Below, piece after piece: positions 9,310 through 18,676 of a stretch of 64,000 bases of DNA. The translations under genes and the position numbers were made by a program. The notes beneath the pieces were generated by a model. That model ran no database searches and was not told the origin of the DNA. It was given only the letters and a program-made list of their open reading frames with translations. The stretch is from positions 75,389 through 139,388 of the forward strand of contig NZ_LMMM01000015.1 of NCBI RefSeq assembly GCF_001422245.1. The letters run 5' to 3'. Positions within the stretch are counted from its first letter, which is position 1. Each line of letters opens with the position of its first letter. Source of the DNA: Rhizobium sp. Leaf262 (GTDB lineage: Bacteria > Pseudomonadota > Alphaproteobacteria > Rhizobiales > Rhizobiaceae).

Positions 9310-10239
9310 GTGTCCAAAACTATATCGATTGCATCCGCTCTGACCGGGCTGTTTCTATCGGTCGCATCGGTCAGCACAGCCAGCGCTTCCGACGCGCTGG
9401 TGACGGCGGATTGGCTGAAGCAAAACCTTGAAAATCCCAAGGTGAAAATTTTCGAAGTCAGCGTCGACACCGGCGTCTATGAAAGAGGCCACATTCCCGG
9501 AGCGGCCAATCTGAACTGGCATACGGATCTGGTGGACAAGGAGCGCCGTGACATTGCATCTAGGGATAACTTCCAGGCTCTGCTTCAAAAGGCTGGTGTT
9601 AGCGACGATACGACCATCGTGCTTTATGGCGATAACAACAATTGGTTTGCCGCATGGGGTGCATGGATTTTCGAAACCTACGGTCTTGGCAGCAATGTGA
9701 AGCTTCTCGACGGTGGCCGTAAGCTGTGGGAAGCAGAAGGACTGCCACTGGACACCACAGTTCAGTCCGCCAAACAAACAAAGCTTGATCTCGCAGAGCG
9801 TGACCCATCGGTCCGTGCGCGCTTCGTTGACGTCGTCGCCGTCGCAGAAGGCAAGCATAACATCAAGCTGATTGATATCCGGTCTGCCGACGAATATTCC
9901 GGCAAGATATTCGCCCCGGATGGCGTCAAGGAACTCTCCGTTCGCGCTGGCCACATTCCGGGTGCGGTCAACGTGCCGTGGGGTACAATCGTCAACAAGG
10001 ACGGAACCTTCAAATCGGCGGAAGACATCAAGAAAATCTATGCGGAAAAGGGCATCGACGGTTCTGCGCCCATCATCACCTATTGCCGTATCGGCGAAAG
10101 GTCGAGCCACACCTGGTTCGCGTTGAAGAAAATCCTCGGTTACGACGTGCGTAACTATGACGGTTCATGGACCGAATATGGAAATGCGGTCGGCGTTCCC
10201 ATCAGCAACCCGACCGGAACGGTGTGGACCGGAAAATAA
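9310..10239 (+). CDS. Periplasmic two-domain rhodanese sulfurtransferase (SseA-like)
   Basis: Thiosulfate or 3-mercaptopyruvate sulfurtransferase with two rhodanese domains (309 aa). The C-terminal domain has the active-site loop CRIGERS with catalytic Cys259; the N-terminal domain has YGDNNNWFA and no cysteine at the equivalent position, as normal for the inactive domain. The GTG at 9310 is chosen because it follows aagggg (9295-9300) and gives a typical signal peptide ending ASVSTASA. In-frame ATGs at 9241 and 9265 are possible but place extra residues before the signal peptide. It precedes a YeeE/YedE transporter, so it may process sulfur compounds in the periplasm for uptake. Confidence 0.87.
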   Translation: MSKTISIASALTGLFLSVASVSTASASDALVTADWLKQNLENPKVKIFEVSVDTGVYERGHIPGAANLNWHTDLVDKERRDIASRDNFQALLQKAGVSDDTTIVLYGDNNNWFAAWGAWIFETYGLGSNVKLLDGGRKLWEAEGLPLDTTVQSAKQTKLDLAERDPSVRARFVDVVAVAEGKHNIKLIDIRSADEYSGKIFAPDGVKELSVRAGHIPGAVNVPWGTIVNKDGTFKSAEDIKKIYAEKGIDGSAPIITYCRIGERSSHTWFALKKILGYDVRNYDGSWTEYGNAVGVPISNPTGTVWTGK

Positions 10240-10260
10240 GCAACCCTATTGAAATGGCGT

Positions 10261-10283
10261 CAGCGCATCGAACCGGTGCGCTG
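10261..10283 (+). other. Hairpin between rhodanese and transporter genes
   Basis: A 7-bp stem, cagcgca (10261-10267) with tgcgctg (10277-10283), lies in the short gap between the two genes. No T run follows. It might stabilise or process a shared mRNA; a terminator is less likely. Confidence 0.3.
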
Positions 10284-10314
10284 AAACCCGTGTTTATTGC
10301 CGACCGGTGAATCG

Positions 10315-11496
10315 ATGACACTGACATATGGACGTTACGCAGCCGCACTGATTGTAGGAGTGCTGATTGCGTCAAGCTATTGGCTGGCCGCTCAGGACAA
10401 CGGGCGACAGCTTGCTTTCTCTTTGGCTGCGGGTGCCGCCTTTGGCATCGTGCTCCAGCGTGGTCGCTTCTGCTTTCTCTGCAACCTTCGTGACCTTGTG
10501 GAAGGCAGAATGTCAGATGGCGTTCTGTCCATTTTGGTCGCTCTGTTGGCGGGTGTCGTTTTCTACCAGGTCGTCATGATGGCATGGGTGCCGGTGCCTC
10601 AGCCGGATCGTTTGCCACCCAATGCGCATATCGGTCCCGTAGGTTGGGTATTGGCGGTAGCATCATTGGTTTTCGGTTTTGGAGCCGCGCTCTCAGGCTC
10701 ATGCCTCTCCGGACATTTTTATCGGTTGGGCGAAGGTGCGTTTGGCTCAATCATCGCAATCATCGGCGCGGGGTTCGGCTTTTTGCTCGCCTTTTTCAGC
10801 TGGAATTTTCTTTACACGCTCACCGTTTTTGATGACGTGCCGATCTGGCTGCCGCATTATCTGGGATACGGTCCTACGCTGGCGTTGTCGTGCCTCTTGC
10901 TTTTCGGCCTCATGTTTCTTGTCCTGTCTCTAGACCAATCAAAACCGGCAGTGCCGCCAGCAACTGATGGAAACCATCTCGGCCATAGTTTATCCCGCAT
11001 CTTCACGAACCGCTGGTCACCAGTCGTCACAGGCCTCCTCGTTGCAGCCGTCAGTGCATTTTCCTATTTTCGCGTCGCACCGCTGGGCGTGACCGCAGAG
11101 CTCGGCAGCATTGCCAGAACCTTCGGTACAAGCCAGGGGCTGATACCAGAAACGCTGGCCGGGCTTGATACGGTGCGCGGCTGCATCAGCGCTATCAAGA
11201 CGACGATCCTTTCGACCAACGGTGTTTTCGTCACCGGTCTGATCGTCGCGAGCTTTGCCTCGGCTCTTGTCGCGAAGCAATTCACGCCATCATGGCCAAC
11301 ATCAGGTGGCATCATCTCGCGGCTGGTTGGAGGCGTGTTGATGGGCTGGGGAGGAATGACGGCACTGGGCTGTACCGTTGGCGTTCTTCTGTCTGGTATC
11401 CACGCAGGCGCCCTGTCCGGCTGGGTCTTTCTGGCATTTTGCGCAATGGGAGCGTTCTTTGGCCTGTATCTCAAGCGACGTTTTGCCTGGCCGTGA
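10315..11496 (+). CDS. YeeE/YedE-family sulfur-compound (thiosulfate-type) transporter
   Basis: Integral inner-membrane protein (393 aa) of the YeeE/YedE family, whose studied member TsuA imports thiosulfate. The conserved cysteine motifs are visible in order: CFLCNLRD, GSCLSGHFYRLGEGAFGS and GCTVGVLLSGIHAGALSGW near the C-terminus, in two repeated halves of several membrane helices. The ATG at 10315 is preferred over a TTG at 10297; neither has a strong ribosome binding site. Following a periplasmic rhodanese fits a thiosulfate or related sulfane-sulfur uptake function, though the substrate is inferred from family. Confidence 0.83.
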   Translation: MTLTYGRYAAALIVGVLIASSYWLAAQDNGRQLAFSLAAGAAFGIVLQRGRFCFLCNLRDLVEGRMSDGVLSILVALLAGVVFYQVVMMAWVPVPQPDRLPPNAHIGPVGWVLAVASLVFGFGAALSGSCLSGHFYRLGEGAFGSIIAIIGAGFGFLLAFFSWNFLYTLTVFDDVPIWLPHYLGYGPTLALSCLLLFGLMFLVLSLDQSKPAVPPATDGNHLGHSLSRIFTNRWSPVVTGLLVAAVSAFSYFRVAPLGVTAELGSIARTFGTSQGLIPETLAGLDTVRGCISAIKTTILSTNGVFVTGLIVASFASALVAKQFTPSWPTSGGIISRLVGGVLMGWGGMTALGCTVGVLLSGIHAGALSGWVFLAFCAMGAFFGLYLKRRFAWP

Positions 11497-11569
11497 TCTT
11501 TGCCGTGCCATGGTGCATCGCGTTACCCAACCCTTAAAAACAGGAAATAGATATTTTCCGTTCGCACGC

Positions 11570-11645
11570 AAACGTAGAACGAACATCCTTTATTAGTTTA
11601 CTAAATCCATAGACTAATTATGCATCGGCAATGGACGAGGTCACG
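11570..11645 (+). promoter_or_regulatory. AT-rich promoter/operator region before the CmoO-like gene
   Basis: This stretch contains a near palindrome ttagtttactaa and, at 11605-11613, the 9-mer atccataga also found at 5608-5616 before the SsuD-like gene. A GAGG element at 11637-11640 serves as ribosome binding site for the ATG at 11646. It probably starts transcription of the 11646-18592 operon. Confidence 0.4.
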
Positions 11646-12647
11646 ATGTACAGTCTCAGTCTCTTGGATAAGAGCCCCATCCCTGAAGGGCAGAACGCCT
11701 CCAGCGCTTTCCGCGACACGGTCAATCTTGCAAAACGGGCTGAAGAATTGGGTTATCGTCGCTTCTGGGTGGCGGAGCATCACAACTCGCCTGAACTGGG
11801 TGGTTCTGCTCCCGAGGCTCTGGTTGCGTGGATTCTGGCAAAGACCTCGCATATCCGGGTCGGCTCCGGCGGCGTCATGCTTCAGCATTACAGCCCCTAT
11901 AAGGTGGCTGAAGTCTTCAACGTGCTGGCGTCACTGGCCCCTGGACGGGTCGATCTGGGCATTGGCAAGACACCGGGTGGCCTGCCTCTAGCGACCTCGG
12001 CGTTGCAGCAGGCTTACGACCCCACCCGCAAACCTGATTTCGAAACCGCGTTCGCGCAACTCGAAGGGTTCCTATCCGGTCCTGCGCCGGATGAGGAGCA
12101 GCGCGCTGGCTTGGCAGCAACACCAAAGCCACCAGTGGCTGCTGAAAAATTTTTGCTCGGTGCCAGTCCAGAAAGCGCGAGGCTTGCGGCCGTAAATGGC
12201 TGGAATTTTGTTTTTGCAGGTCATCTGAATGGTGATCCAGAGGTTCTTCGCAACAGTCTGGAGACTTTCAGAACCGTAAGCGGAGGGAAATCCGCCATTC
12301 TGGCCCTGTCTGCGCTGGCTGCAAACGACCCTGCGCAGGCTGCAGCGCAGGTAGCCCATCAGCGAATTTTTCGCGTGTTTCTCAGCAATGGCAAGGCGTT
12401 CAATCTCGGTCGTCGCGAACAGGCGGAAGAATTCGCCCGCCAGTCTGGCGATACGGATTATCGCATCGAAGAGCGCAAACCGAATGTGCTGCACGGCACG
12501 GCGGCGGATATCCACGCGCGGCTTCATAGCTTCGCCAGCGAATACGGGATCGAGGAATTCATCATCGAGCCGCCGCATGTGGGTGCGGATCAAAGGCTTG
12601 CGTCAATCGAATTGCTGGCAACGCATCGCCTTTCGGCAGCGGCCTAA
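11646..12647 (+). CDS. LLM-class flavin monooxygenase, MsnO8/CmoO (YtmO)-like
   Basis: Luciferase-like FMN-dependent monooxygenase (333 aa) of the short MsnO8 subfamily. It begins YSLSLLDKSPIPEG and shows RFWVAEHHNSPELGGSAPE, HIRVGSGGVMLQHYSPYKVAE and PGRVDLGIGKTPGG, all standard for this branch. The ATG at 11646 is chosen over 11631 because GAGG is correctly spaced and the protein then starts like its relatives. B. subtilis YtmO (CmoO) is a family member in the operon for S-alkyl cysteine use; the gene set downstream here matches that operon, so a related role is inferred. Confidence 0.82.
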   Translation: MYSLSLLDKSPIPEGQNASSAFRDTVNLAKRAEELGYRRFWVAEHHNSPELGGSAPEALVAWILAKTSHIRVGSGGVMLQHYSPYKVAEVFNVLASLAPGRVDLGIGKTPGGLPLATSALQQAYDPTRKPDFETAFAQLEGFLSGPAPDEEQRAGLAATPKPPVAAEKFLLGASPESARLAAVNGWNFVFAGHLNGDPEVLRNSLETFRTVSGGKSAILALSALAANDPAQAAAQVAHQRIFRVFLSNGKAFNLGRREQAEEFARQSGDTDYRIEERKPNVLHGTAADIHARLHSFASEYGIEEFIIEPPHVGADQRLASIELLATHRLSAAA

Positions 12648-12668
12648 CAGGTGGCAGGAGACAGTGAA

Positions 12669-14009
12669 ATGACGAAGAAGAAAATCCGTTTTGGTGTCAT
12701 GCTTCAAGGTCCCGGCGGCCATATGAATGCCTGGCGTCACCCCAAGAGCCCGGTCGATGCCAGCGTCAATCTCAAATTTTTCAAGCACCACGCACTGAAG
12801 GCGGAAGCGGCGGGCATCGCCTTTGCTTTCGTGGCAGACGGGCTCTACATCAACGACAAATCCATCCCGCATTTCCTCAACCGCTTCGAGCCACTGACGA
12901 TCTTGTCGGCGCTGGCCGCGGTAACCTCGAAGATCGGTCTGGCCGGAACGGTCTCCACATCCTACAGCGACCCTTTCACCATTGCCCGGCAATTTGCCTC
13001 TCTCGACCTCATCAGCGGTGGCAGAGCCGGATGGAATGCGGTGACGACGCCGTTGGAAGGTACGGCCAAGAATTACAGCCGCAATCACCCAGAGCATGCG
13101 CTCCGCTATGAGATCGCCGATGAATATCTTGAAGTCATCAAGGGGCTTTGGGATAGCTGGGATGACGACGCCTTCACGCGCAATCGCGAGACCGGTCAGT
13201 TCTTCGACAAGGCAAAGCTGCACACGCTGGGTCACAAAGGCCGCTTCTTCTCGGTCGAAGGCCCGCTCAACATTCAGCGTTCAGCGCAGGGACAGCCGGT
13301 CATTTTCCAGGCGGGGTCGTCGGATGCCGGTATCGGCCTTGCGGGCAAGCACGCAGACGCCGTCTTCACCAATTCCGCGTCTCTGGAAGAAAATCAGACC
13401 TTCCTCAAACGGGTCAAGCAAAGCGCCGTCGCGCAGGGGCGCTCCGCATCCGACGTGAAGATATTCCCCGGCATTGGCCCCATCGTTGCAGAAACGCAGG
13501 AGGCGGCGGAAGAGAAATACGATATCATCCGCAATCTCATCACCATCGATGATGCGCTGGCCTATCTCGGCCGCTTCTTCGATCATCATGATTTCAGCGT
13601 CTATCCGCTGGACGAGCCTTTCCCTGAACTGGGTGACATCGGCAAGAACAGCTTCCGCTCAACCACGGACCGCATCAAGCAGCGCGCCAGAGACAGGAAC
13701 CAGACCTTGCGCGAGGCGGCGCTTGAAGCGGCAACGCCACGAGAAGGCTTCATCGGCACGCCGGACAAGGTAGCAGACGAGATCATCCGCTGGGTGGAAA
13801 ACGATGCCGCCGACGGCTTCATTCTCGGCTTCCCCGTCATTGCCGAGGGGCTGGATGACTTCATTCGTCTGGTCATTCCGGTTCTGCAACAGCGAGGCTA
13901 TTTCGAGCCGCATCTGGATGGCCAGACCCTGCGCGATCATCTGGGACTGCCGTTCCGCGAAAGCGTCTATGCCGGCGGATCGACGGCTGCAGATAAGGCC
14001 ATCGCATAA
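12669..14009 (+). CDS. NtaA/SnaA/DszA-family flavin monooxygenase, CmoJ (YtnJ)/YxeK-like
   Basis: FMNH2-dependent monooxygenase (446 aa) of the NtaA/DszA family. Seen directly: [19 protein letters not shown] at the N-terminus, [35 protein letters not shown], and the insert region [21 protein letters not shown]. The ATG at 12669 follows aggag at 12655-12659. B. subtilis YtnJ and YxeK of this family act on N-acetylated S-(2-succino)cysteine, breaking the C-S bond. The deacetylase and acetyltransferase needed for the same route follow immediately, which supports the assignment. Confidence 0.85.
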   Translation: MTKKKIRFGVMLQGPGGHMNAWRHPKSPVDASVNLKFFKHHALKAEAAGIAFAFVADGLYINDKSIPHFLNRFEPLTILSALAAVTSKIGLAGTVSTSYSDPFTIARQFASLDLISGGRAGWNAVTTPLEGTAKNYSRNHPEHALRYEIADEYLEVIKGLWDSWDDDAFTRNRETGQFFDKAKLHTLGHKGRFFSVEGPLNIQRSAQGQPVIFQAGSSDAGIGLAGKHADAVFTNSASLEENQTFLKRVKQSAVAQGRSASDVKIFPGIGPIVAETQEAAEEKYDIIRNLITIDDALAYLGRFFDHHDFSVYPLDEPFPELGDIGKNSFRSTTDRIKQRARDRNQTLREAALEAATPREGFIGTPDKVADEIIRWVENDAADGFILGFPVIAEGLDDFIRLVIPVLQQRGYFEPHLDGQTLRDHLGLPFRESVYAGGSTAADKAIA

Positions 14010-14067
14010 GACTGACTGATTATGGAAGGTGCGTGGCGCGTCACTGCCATGCAGGAGGTCTAAAACC

Positions 14068-15255
14068 ATGAATATCCACACCAACGGCGCGCGTCACAGC
14101 GACGACGCCGAACGGGGAATCCTTGCCTATCTGGACGAGAGCATCGCCATAAGGCGTGATCTTCACCGGCACCCCGAACTGTCGCTGAAGGAAAAGCGCA
14201 CCTCCAGTGTCGTTGCGCGCTACCTTCTGTCCTATGGTTATGAGGTCACCGAAGGAGTGGGCGGGCATGGCGTTGTCGCCACCCTGAAACGCAGCAAGGG
14301 TGACAAGCGCATAGGCATTCGCGCCGATATCGATGCGCTGCCGATTATCGAGGAAACCGGCCTGCCCTATGCGAGCGAGCATCAGGGCGTGATGCATGCC
14401 TGCGGGCATGATGGCCATACGACGATCCTTTTGACGGCTGCACGCTACCTTGCCGAACAGTCGAATTTTTCGGGCACGCTGACCCTGATTTTCCAGCCTG
14501 CGGAGGAAATCGGCGCGGGTGCAAGAGCCATGATTGCCGACCGGTTGTTCGAGCGTTTTCCGGTCGATGCGGTTTTTGGATTGCACAATTGGCCGGGCGT
14601 CAACGCCGGGCAATTCGGCTTCGTCGAAGGACCTGCCATGGCCTCCGTCGATAAGGCCACCGTTCGCATCATCGGCAAGGGTGGCCACGGTGCCGAACCG
14701 CATGAGACGGTCGATCCCGTGCTGGCATCAGCCGGTTTCATCACCGCCTTGCAAAGCATCGTGTCGCGCAATGTCGATCCGCGCCAGATGGCGGTGCTGA
14801 CCGTTGGCTCCATTCATGGCGGCAATGCCTCGAACGTCATTCCCGAAAGCGTGGAGCTGAAACTCACTGCTCGCGCTTATTCTGAAGCCGTGCGCGAAAA
14901 GCTGGAGCATCGCCTTGTTGCGCTGGCAAAGGCGCAGGCCGAAAGCTTCGGCGCGAAAGCCGAGGTGGATTTCCATCGCGGCTTTCCACCGGTGCTGAAC
15001 CATGTGGCGGAAACGGTTTTTGCCCGCACTGTCGCACTACGGCATTTCCCGGCAACGCAGATTGCAGAAGATTTTCAGCCCCGCACGGCCAGCGAAGACT
15101 TCGCCTTCATGCTGCAGGAGCGCCCCGGCAGCTATCTCTTCGTCGGCAATGGCGACAGCGCATCGCTTCACAGCCCGCATTACGATTTCAACGACGCCAT
15201 CATCGCGCCTGCCGCCCATTACTGGGTGCGGCTGGCCGAAACCTATCTTTCCTGA
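14068..15255 (+). CDS. M20-family amidohydrolase, N-acetyl-cysteine-type deacetylase (SndA/YxeP-like)
   Basis: Metal-dependent amidohydrolase (395 aa) of peptidase family M20, hippurate/IAA-amino-acid hydrolase branch. The metal site is visible as HACGHDGH at residues 110-117 and the catalytic glutamate in QPAEEIGAGA near 145. The dimerisation lid follows with GKGGHGAEPHETVDPV. The ATG at 14068 follows a strong aggaggt (14051-14057). In the B. subtilis S-(2-succino)cysteine pathway the equivalent enzyme removes the acetyl group from N-acetylcysteine after C-S cleavage; I infer the same step here from the neighbours. Confidence 0.85.
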   Translation: MNIHTNGARHSDDAERGILAYLDESIAIRRDLHRHPELSLKEKRTSSVVARYLLSYGYEVTEGVGGHGVVATLKRSKGDKRIGIRADIDALPIIEETGLPYASEHQGVMHACGHDGHTTILLTAARYLAEQSNFSGTLTLIFQPAEEIGAGARAMIADRLFERFPVDAVFGLHNWPGVNAGQFGFVEGPAMASVDKATVRIIGKGGHGAEPHETVDPVLASAGFITALQSIVSRNVDPRQMAVLTVGSIHGGNASNVIPESVELKLTARAYSEAVREKLEHRLVALAKAQAESFGAKAEVDFHRGFPPVLNHVAETVFARTVALRHFPATQIAEDFQPRTASEDFAFMLQERPGSYLFVGNGDSASLHSPHYDFNDAIIAPAAHYWVRLAETYLS

Positions 15256-15275
15256 CCCTCACCGAAAGCAACATC

Positions 15276-15818
15276 ATGAGCGACAGTTTTCTTTACACAT
15301 CTGTTCTCGATCCGCGGGCAAAGCCGCTGCTGGACGAATTGCTGTTCGAATATGACAGCCGTTACGGCACGTTTTTCAATGCCGAAGGCGCAAAGGCGGA
15401 ATTGAGCAAATATCCGCCGGAAGCCTTCAGCCCGCCGCATGGCAATTTTCTGCTGCTGCTGCGGGATGGCAAAGCCATCGGCGGCGGGGCTTTCATGCGC
15501 CACGATGACGAAACAGCCGAGTTCAAACGCGTCTGGACACATTCCGCCCATCGCCGTCAGGGGCTGGCAAAAAAAGTGCTGGTCGAGCTTGAGCGCCAGG
15601 CCATCCGCCAGGGATATTCCCGCATCTATTTGACCACCGGTTTTCGCCAGCCGGAAGCCGTCGGCCTTTATCTGACCAATGGGTATCGCGCCCTGTTCGA
15701 TACTGCGGGCGATCTGGAAGCCATCAAATCCCTGCCCTTCGAAAAATGGCTTTCCGTCGCGTCACCGCTGACCTTCGAAAGCCCGGTCGAAACACATGCC
15801 GTGAGCCATCACGCTTAG
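15276..15818 (+). CDS. GNAT-family N-acetyltransferase, probable S-substituted cysteine acetylase
   Basis: Acetyl-CoA-dependent acetyltransferase (180 aa). The GNAT acetyl-CoA binding motif appears as HSAHRRQGLAKKVLVELE (R/Q-x-x-G-x-A type) near residues 90-107, followed by IYLTTGFRQPEAVGLYLTNGY. It is 20 bases after the M20 hydrolase and 22 before the transporter gene. B. subtilis SnaA/SnaB acetylate the amino group of S-(2-succino)cysteine before oxygenation; this gene occupies that role in the set. The family match is visible, the substrate is inference. Confidence 0.8.
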   Translation: MSDSFLYTSVLDPRAKPLLDELLFEYDSRYGTFFNAEGAKAELSKYPPEAFSPPHGNFLLLLRDGKAIGGGAFMRHDDETAEFKRVWTHSAHRRQGLAKKVLVELERQAIRQGYSRIYLTTGFRQPEAVGLYLTNGYRALFDTAGDLEAIKSLPFEKWLSVASPLTFESPVETHAVSHHA

Positions 15819-15840
15819 ACAGCCACGAAAGGCTTTCCCC

Positions 15841-17637
15841 ATGACGATCGTGTCAGATTTTCAGCACGTTGCAGAGACCAAGCGAAAGGCGGAGCCTATA
15901 AAGGGCGACTATTCACATTTTCGCATCGTTCCCGCCCGTTATCCGCTTCGCACCTTCGGCACCGTTCTTTCGGTCGTCATCATCGCCGCGATCTTAAATT
16001 CCGTCTTCGGCAATCCGCGCTGGGGCTGGGATGTCTTTGCGGAATGGTTCTTCGCCGAACCGGTTCTCGTCGGTCTCGGCAGAACACTGCTTTTAACGGT
16101 GCTGGGCGCCTTCTTCGGCTTTGTTCTGGGAACCGTGCTGGCACTGGCACGCGTGTCCGGTTCACCGCTGCTGGTGGCTATTTCCTGGACCTATATCTGG
16201 ATCTTCCGGTCCATTCCGCTCATCGTCCTGCTGCTGATCCTCAACAATCTTGGTTATCTCTATGAAACCATCACGATTGGCGTGCCTTATACCGGCATCA
16301 ATTTCTTCAGCTGGAACACGACGCAGCTGATGACGCCATTTGCGGCAGCGATCATCGGGCTCACCTTGAACGCCGGCGCCTTCTCGTCGGAAATCGTGCG
16401 CGGCGGTATTCTCTCGGTCGAACAGGGCCAGCTGGAAGCGGCCGCGTCGCTGGGTCTTCCGCGTCGCAGGCAGTTCTCCAAGATCATTCTGCCACAGGCC
16501 ATGCGCACCATTTTGCCCAATGGTTTCAACGAGATCATTCTGATGGCGAAGGGGACCTCACAGGTTTACATCCTTGCTTTGCCGGAACTCTTCTACACCA
16601 TCCAGATCATCTACCGCCGAAATCTCGAAGTCATTCCACTCTTGATGGTGGCGACCGTCTGGTACCTCATCATCCTCACCGTGCTGTCGATTATCCAGCA
16701 TCATATCGAACGGCATTTTTCTCGCGGTGCGCTGCGCAATCCGCCACCATCTTTCTTCAACACGCTCTATCGCACGGTCTGGCCACGCAAGACGCCCACC
16801 GCGGCAAGCGACGTGACACCGGATGTGGTGGAGCGGCCTGTGCCCGTGCGTGCCGGAAGCTTCCAGCTCGGCAATCGCGGTGGCAATGTCACCATCCACA
16901 ATGTGTCCAAGTCCTTCGGCGCGCTGAAGGTTTTGGACGACGTGACGCTGACGGTGCCAGCGGGCAGTGTTACCGCCATTCTCGGCCAGTCCGGCTCCGG
17001 CAAATCCACGCTGCTACGGTCGATCAATCATCTGGAACGCGTGGATGATGGTTTCATCGCTGTCGATGGTGAACTGGTCGGTTACCACCAGAAGGGCGAC
17101 ACGCTTTATGAGTTGAAGGAAAAGGACATCCTCAAGCGCCGCGTCGAAGTGGGCATGGTGTTTCAGAGCTTCAACCTCTTTCCGCATCTGACCGTTCTGG
17201 AAAACATCATCGAAGCGCCCGTGACGGTGCGTGGCATTTCCAGACCTCAGGCGGAAGCGGAAGCGCGCGATCTGCTGGCCCGCGTTGGCCTGGCCGAAAA
17301 AGCGGGTGCCTATCCTCGCCAGCTCTCTGGCGGCCAGCAACAGCGCGTGGCCATTGCCCGTGCGCTGGCCTTACGCCCGAAGGTTCTTCTTTTTGATGAA
17401 CCGACATCGGCGCTTGATCCCGAACTCGTCAATGAAGTGCTCGATGTCATCAAGGAACTCGCCCGTTCCGGCGTCACGCTTATCATCGTCACCCACGAAA
17501 TCGGCTTTGCCCGCGAAGTGGCCGATACGGTCGTCTTCATGGAGCAGGGCAGAATTCTGGAAATAGGCACGCCAGCGAAGGTTTTGACCAAACCGGACCA
17601 TCCGCGCACAGCCGAATTTCTCGCAAAAGTCCTCTAA
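15841..17637 (+). CDS. Fused permease and ATP-binding protein of polar amino-acid ABC importer
   Basis: One 598-aa chain combining a HisM-type membrane permease (about residues 35-300) with an amino-acid-type ATPase (about 345-598). The permease part has the EAA loop [21 protein letters not shown]. The ATPase has Walker A GQSGSGKS at 382-389, signature LSGGQ at 495-499 and DEPTSALDP starting at 519. Separate proteins (TcyL, TcyM, TcyN) do this job in B. subtilis. Two cognate binding-protein genes follow, the first after 25 bases. Confidence 0.9.
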   Translation: MTIVSDFQHVAETKRKAEPIKGDYSHFRIVPARYPLRTFGTVLSVVIIAAILNSVFGNPRWGWDVFAEWFFAEPVLVGLGRTLLLTVLGAFFGFVLGTVLALARVSGSPLLVAISWTYIWIFRSIPLIVLLLILNNLGYLYETITIGVPYTGINFFSWNTTQLMTPFAAAIIGLTLNAGAFSSEIVRGGILSVEQGQLEAAASLGLPRRRQFSKIILPQAMRTILPNGFNEIILMAKGTSQVYILALPELFYTIQIIYRRNLEVIPLLMVATVWYLIILTVLSIIQHHIERHFSRGALRNPPPSFFNTLYRTVWPRKTPTAASDVTPDVVERPVPVRAGSFQLGNRGGNVTIHNVSKSFGALKVLDDVTLTVPAGSVTAILGQSGSGKSTLLRSINHLERVDDGFIAVDGELVGYHQKGDTLYELKEKDILKRRVEVGMVFQSFNLFPHLTVLENIIEAPVTVRGISRPQAEAEARDLLARVGLAEKAGAYPRQLSGGQQQRVAIARALALRPKVLLFDEPTSALDPELVNEVLDVIKELARSGVTLIIVTHEIGFAREVADTVVFMEQGRILEIGTPAKVLTKPDHPRTAEFLAKVL

Positions 17638-17662
17638 ATTCCAACGAACAAGGAAACACTCG

Positions 17663-18592
17663 ATGTCCAAATCGAAATGGTTGTCCGCCATCAGCGGCGG
17701 TTTGCTCACGGCATTTTTCTCCCTCGGTGCGCATGCGCAGGAGGTCGATCTCTCCCCAGAACAAAAAGGCCGTATCCGCGTCGAAAAAGTGGAAGCCGCG
17801 GCCAAGCTTATTCCCGCCGACTATAAATTCGTCACGCCCGGAAAGCTGACGGTTGCGACCAACCCGAACCGTCTCCCGCTGGGCGATTATGCCAGCGACG
17901 CAAAGACGCCAATCGGCAGCGAACCGGATGTGGCCCAGCTGGTTGCCGATAGCCTTGGTCTTGAACTGCAACTGGTGCCGGTGGCCTGGGCAGACTGGCC
18001 GCTGGGTCTGGCATCCGGCAAATACGACGCCGTGATTTCCAATGTTACGGTGACCGAAGCGCGCAAGGAGAAGTTCGATTTTTCCAGCTATCGCAACGAT
18101 CTTCTGGGTCTTTACGTCGCCAGCAACAGCAAGATCGGCAGCATTACCAAGCCGGAAGACATTGCGGGCCTGAAGGTCATCGTCAGTGCCGCCACCAATC
18201 AGGAGCAAATCCTGTTGAAGTGGATCGAGCAGAACAAGGCCAAGGGTCTGGCACCGACCGATGTGCAATATTACGACGATCAGGCCGTGCTTGATCTCGC
18301 GCTGCAATCCGGCCGCGCCGATGTCTATCTTGGCCCTAACGCCACATCCGCTTATCAGGCTGCAAAGGTGAAGAAAACCAAGCTTGTCGGCACTTTCTCG
18401 GGTGGCTGGCCTGAAGCGGCAGAAATTGCGGTTGCGACCAAAAAAGGATCCGGCATTGCAGATGCCCTGACGGCGGCGGTGAACGCACAGATCAAAAACG
18501 GCAATTACACCAAGGTTCTCGCCCGCTGGAATTTGGCCTCCGAAGCCATTACCGAAGCGCGCACCAACCCGCCCGGTTTGCCCAAAAGCTGA
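17663..18592 (+). CDS. Amino-acid ABC transporter substrate-binding protein (family 3), copy 1
   Basis: Periplasmic binding protein (309 aa) with a signal peptide ending near AHAQE. The family-3 signature region AWADWPLGLASGKYDAVISNV and ARKEKFDFS are visible, followed by the hinge and lobe II with YYDDQAVLDLALQSGRAD. It is the last gene before a strong terminator and closely resembles the next gene, so the pair looks like a tandem duplication. Two adjacent binding proteins feeding one importer is also the TcyJ/TcyK arrangement of B. subtilis. Confidence 0.88.
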   Translation: MSKSKWLSAISGGLLTAFFSLGAHAQEVDLSPEQKGRIRVEKVEAAAKLIPADYKFVTPGKLTVATNPNRLPLGDYASDAKTPIGSEPDVAQLVADSLGLELQLVPVAWADWPLGLASGKYDAVISNVTVTEARKEKFDFSSYRNDLLGLYVASNSKIGSITKPEDIAGLKVIVSAATNQEQILLKWIEQNKAKGLAPTDVQYYDDQAVLDLALQSGRADVYLGPNATSAYQAAKVKKTKLVGTFSGGWPEAAEIAVATKKGSGIADALTAAVNAQIKNGNYTKVLARWNLASEAITEARTNPPGLPKS

Positions 18593-18615
18593 GTTGAAAC
18601 GCAAATCACTCAGCC

Positions 18616-18655
18616 GGTGGCGCGAGCATCCTCCCAGCCGCGCCACCGCTTTTTT
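18616..18655 (+). terminator. Intrinsic terminator between the two binding-protein genes
   Basis: A perfect 9-bp GC-rich stem, ggtggcgcg (18616-18624) and cgcgccacc (18639-18647), is followed by gc and a run of six T (18650-18655). It should end or strongly reduce transcription after copy 1, lowering expression of copy 2. Confidence 0.8.
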
Positions 18656-18676
18656 CATCGCACAGAAAGTGCCGTC

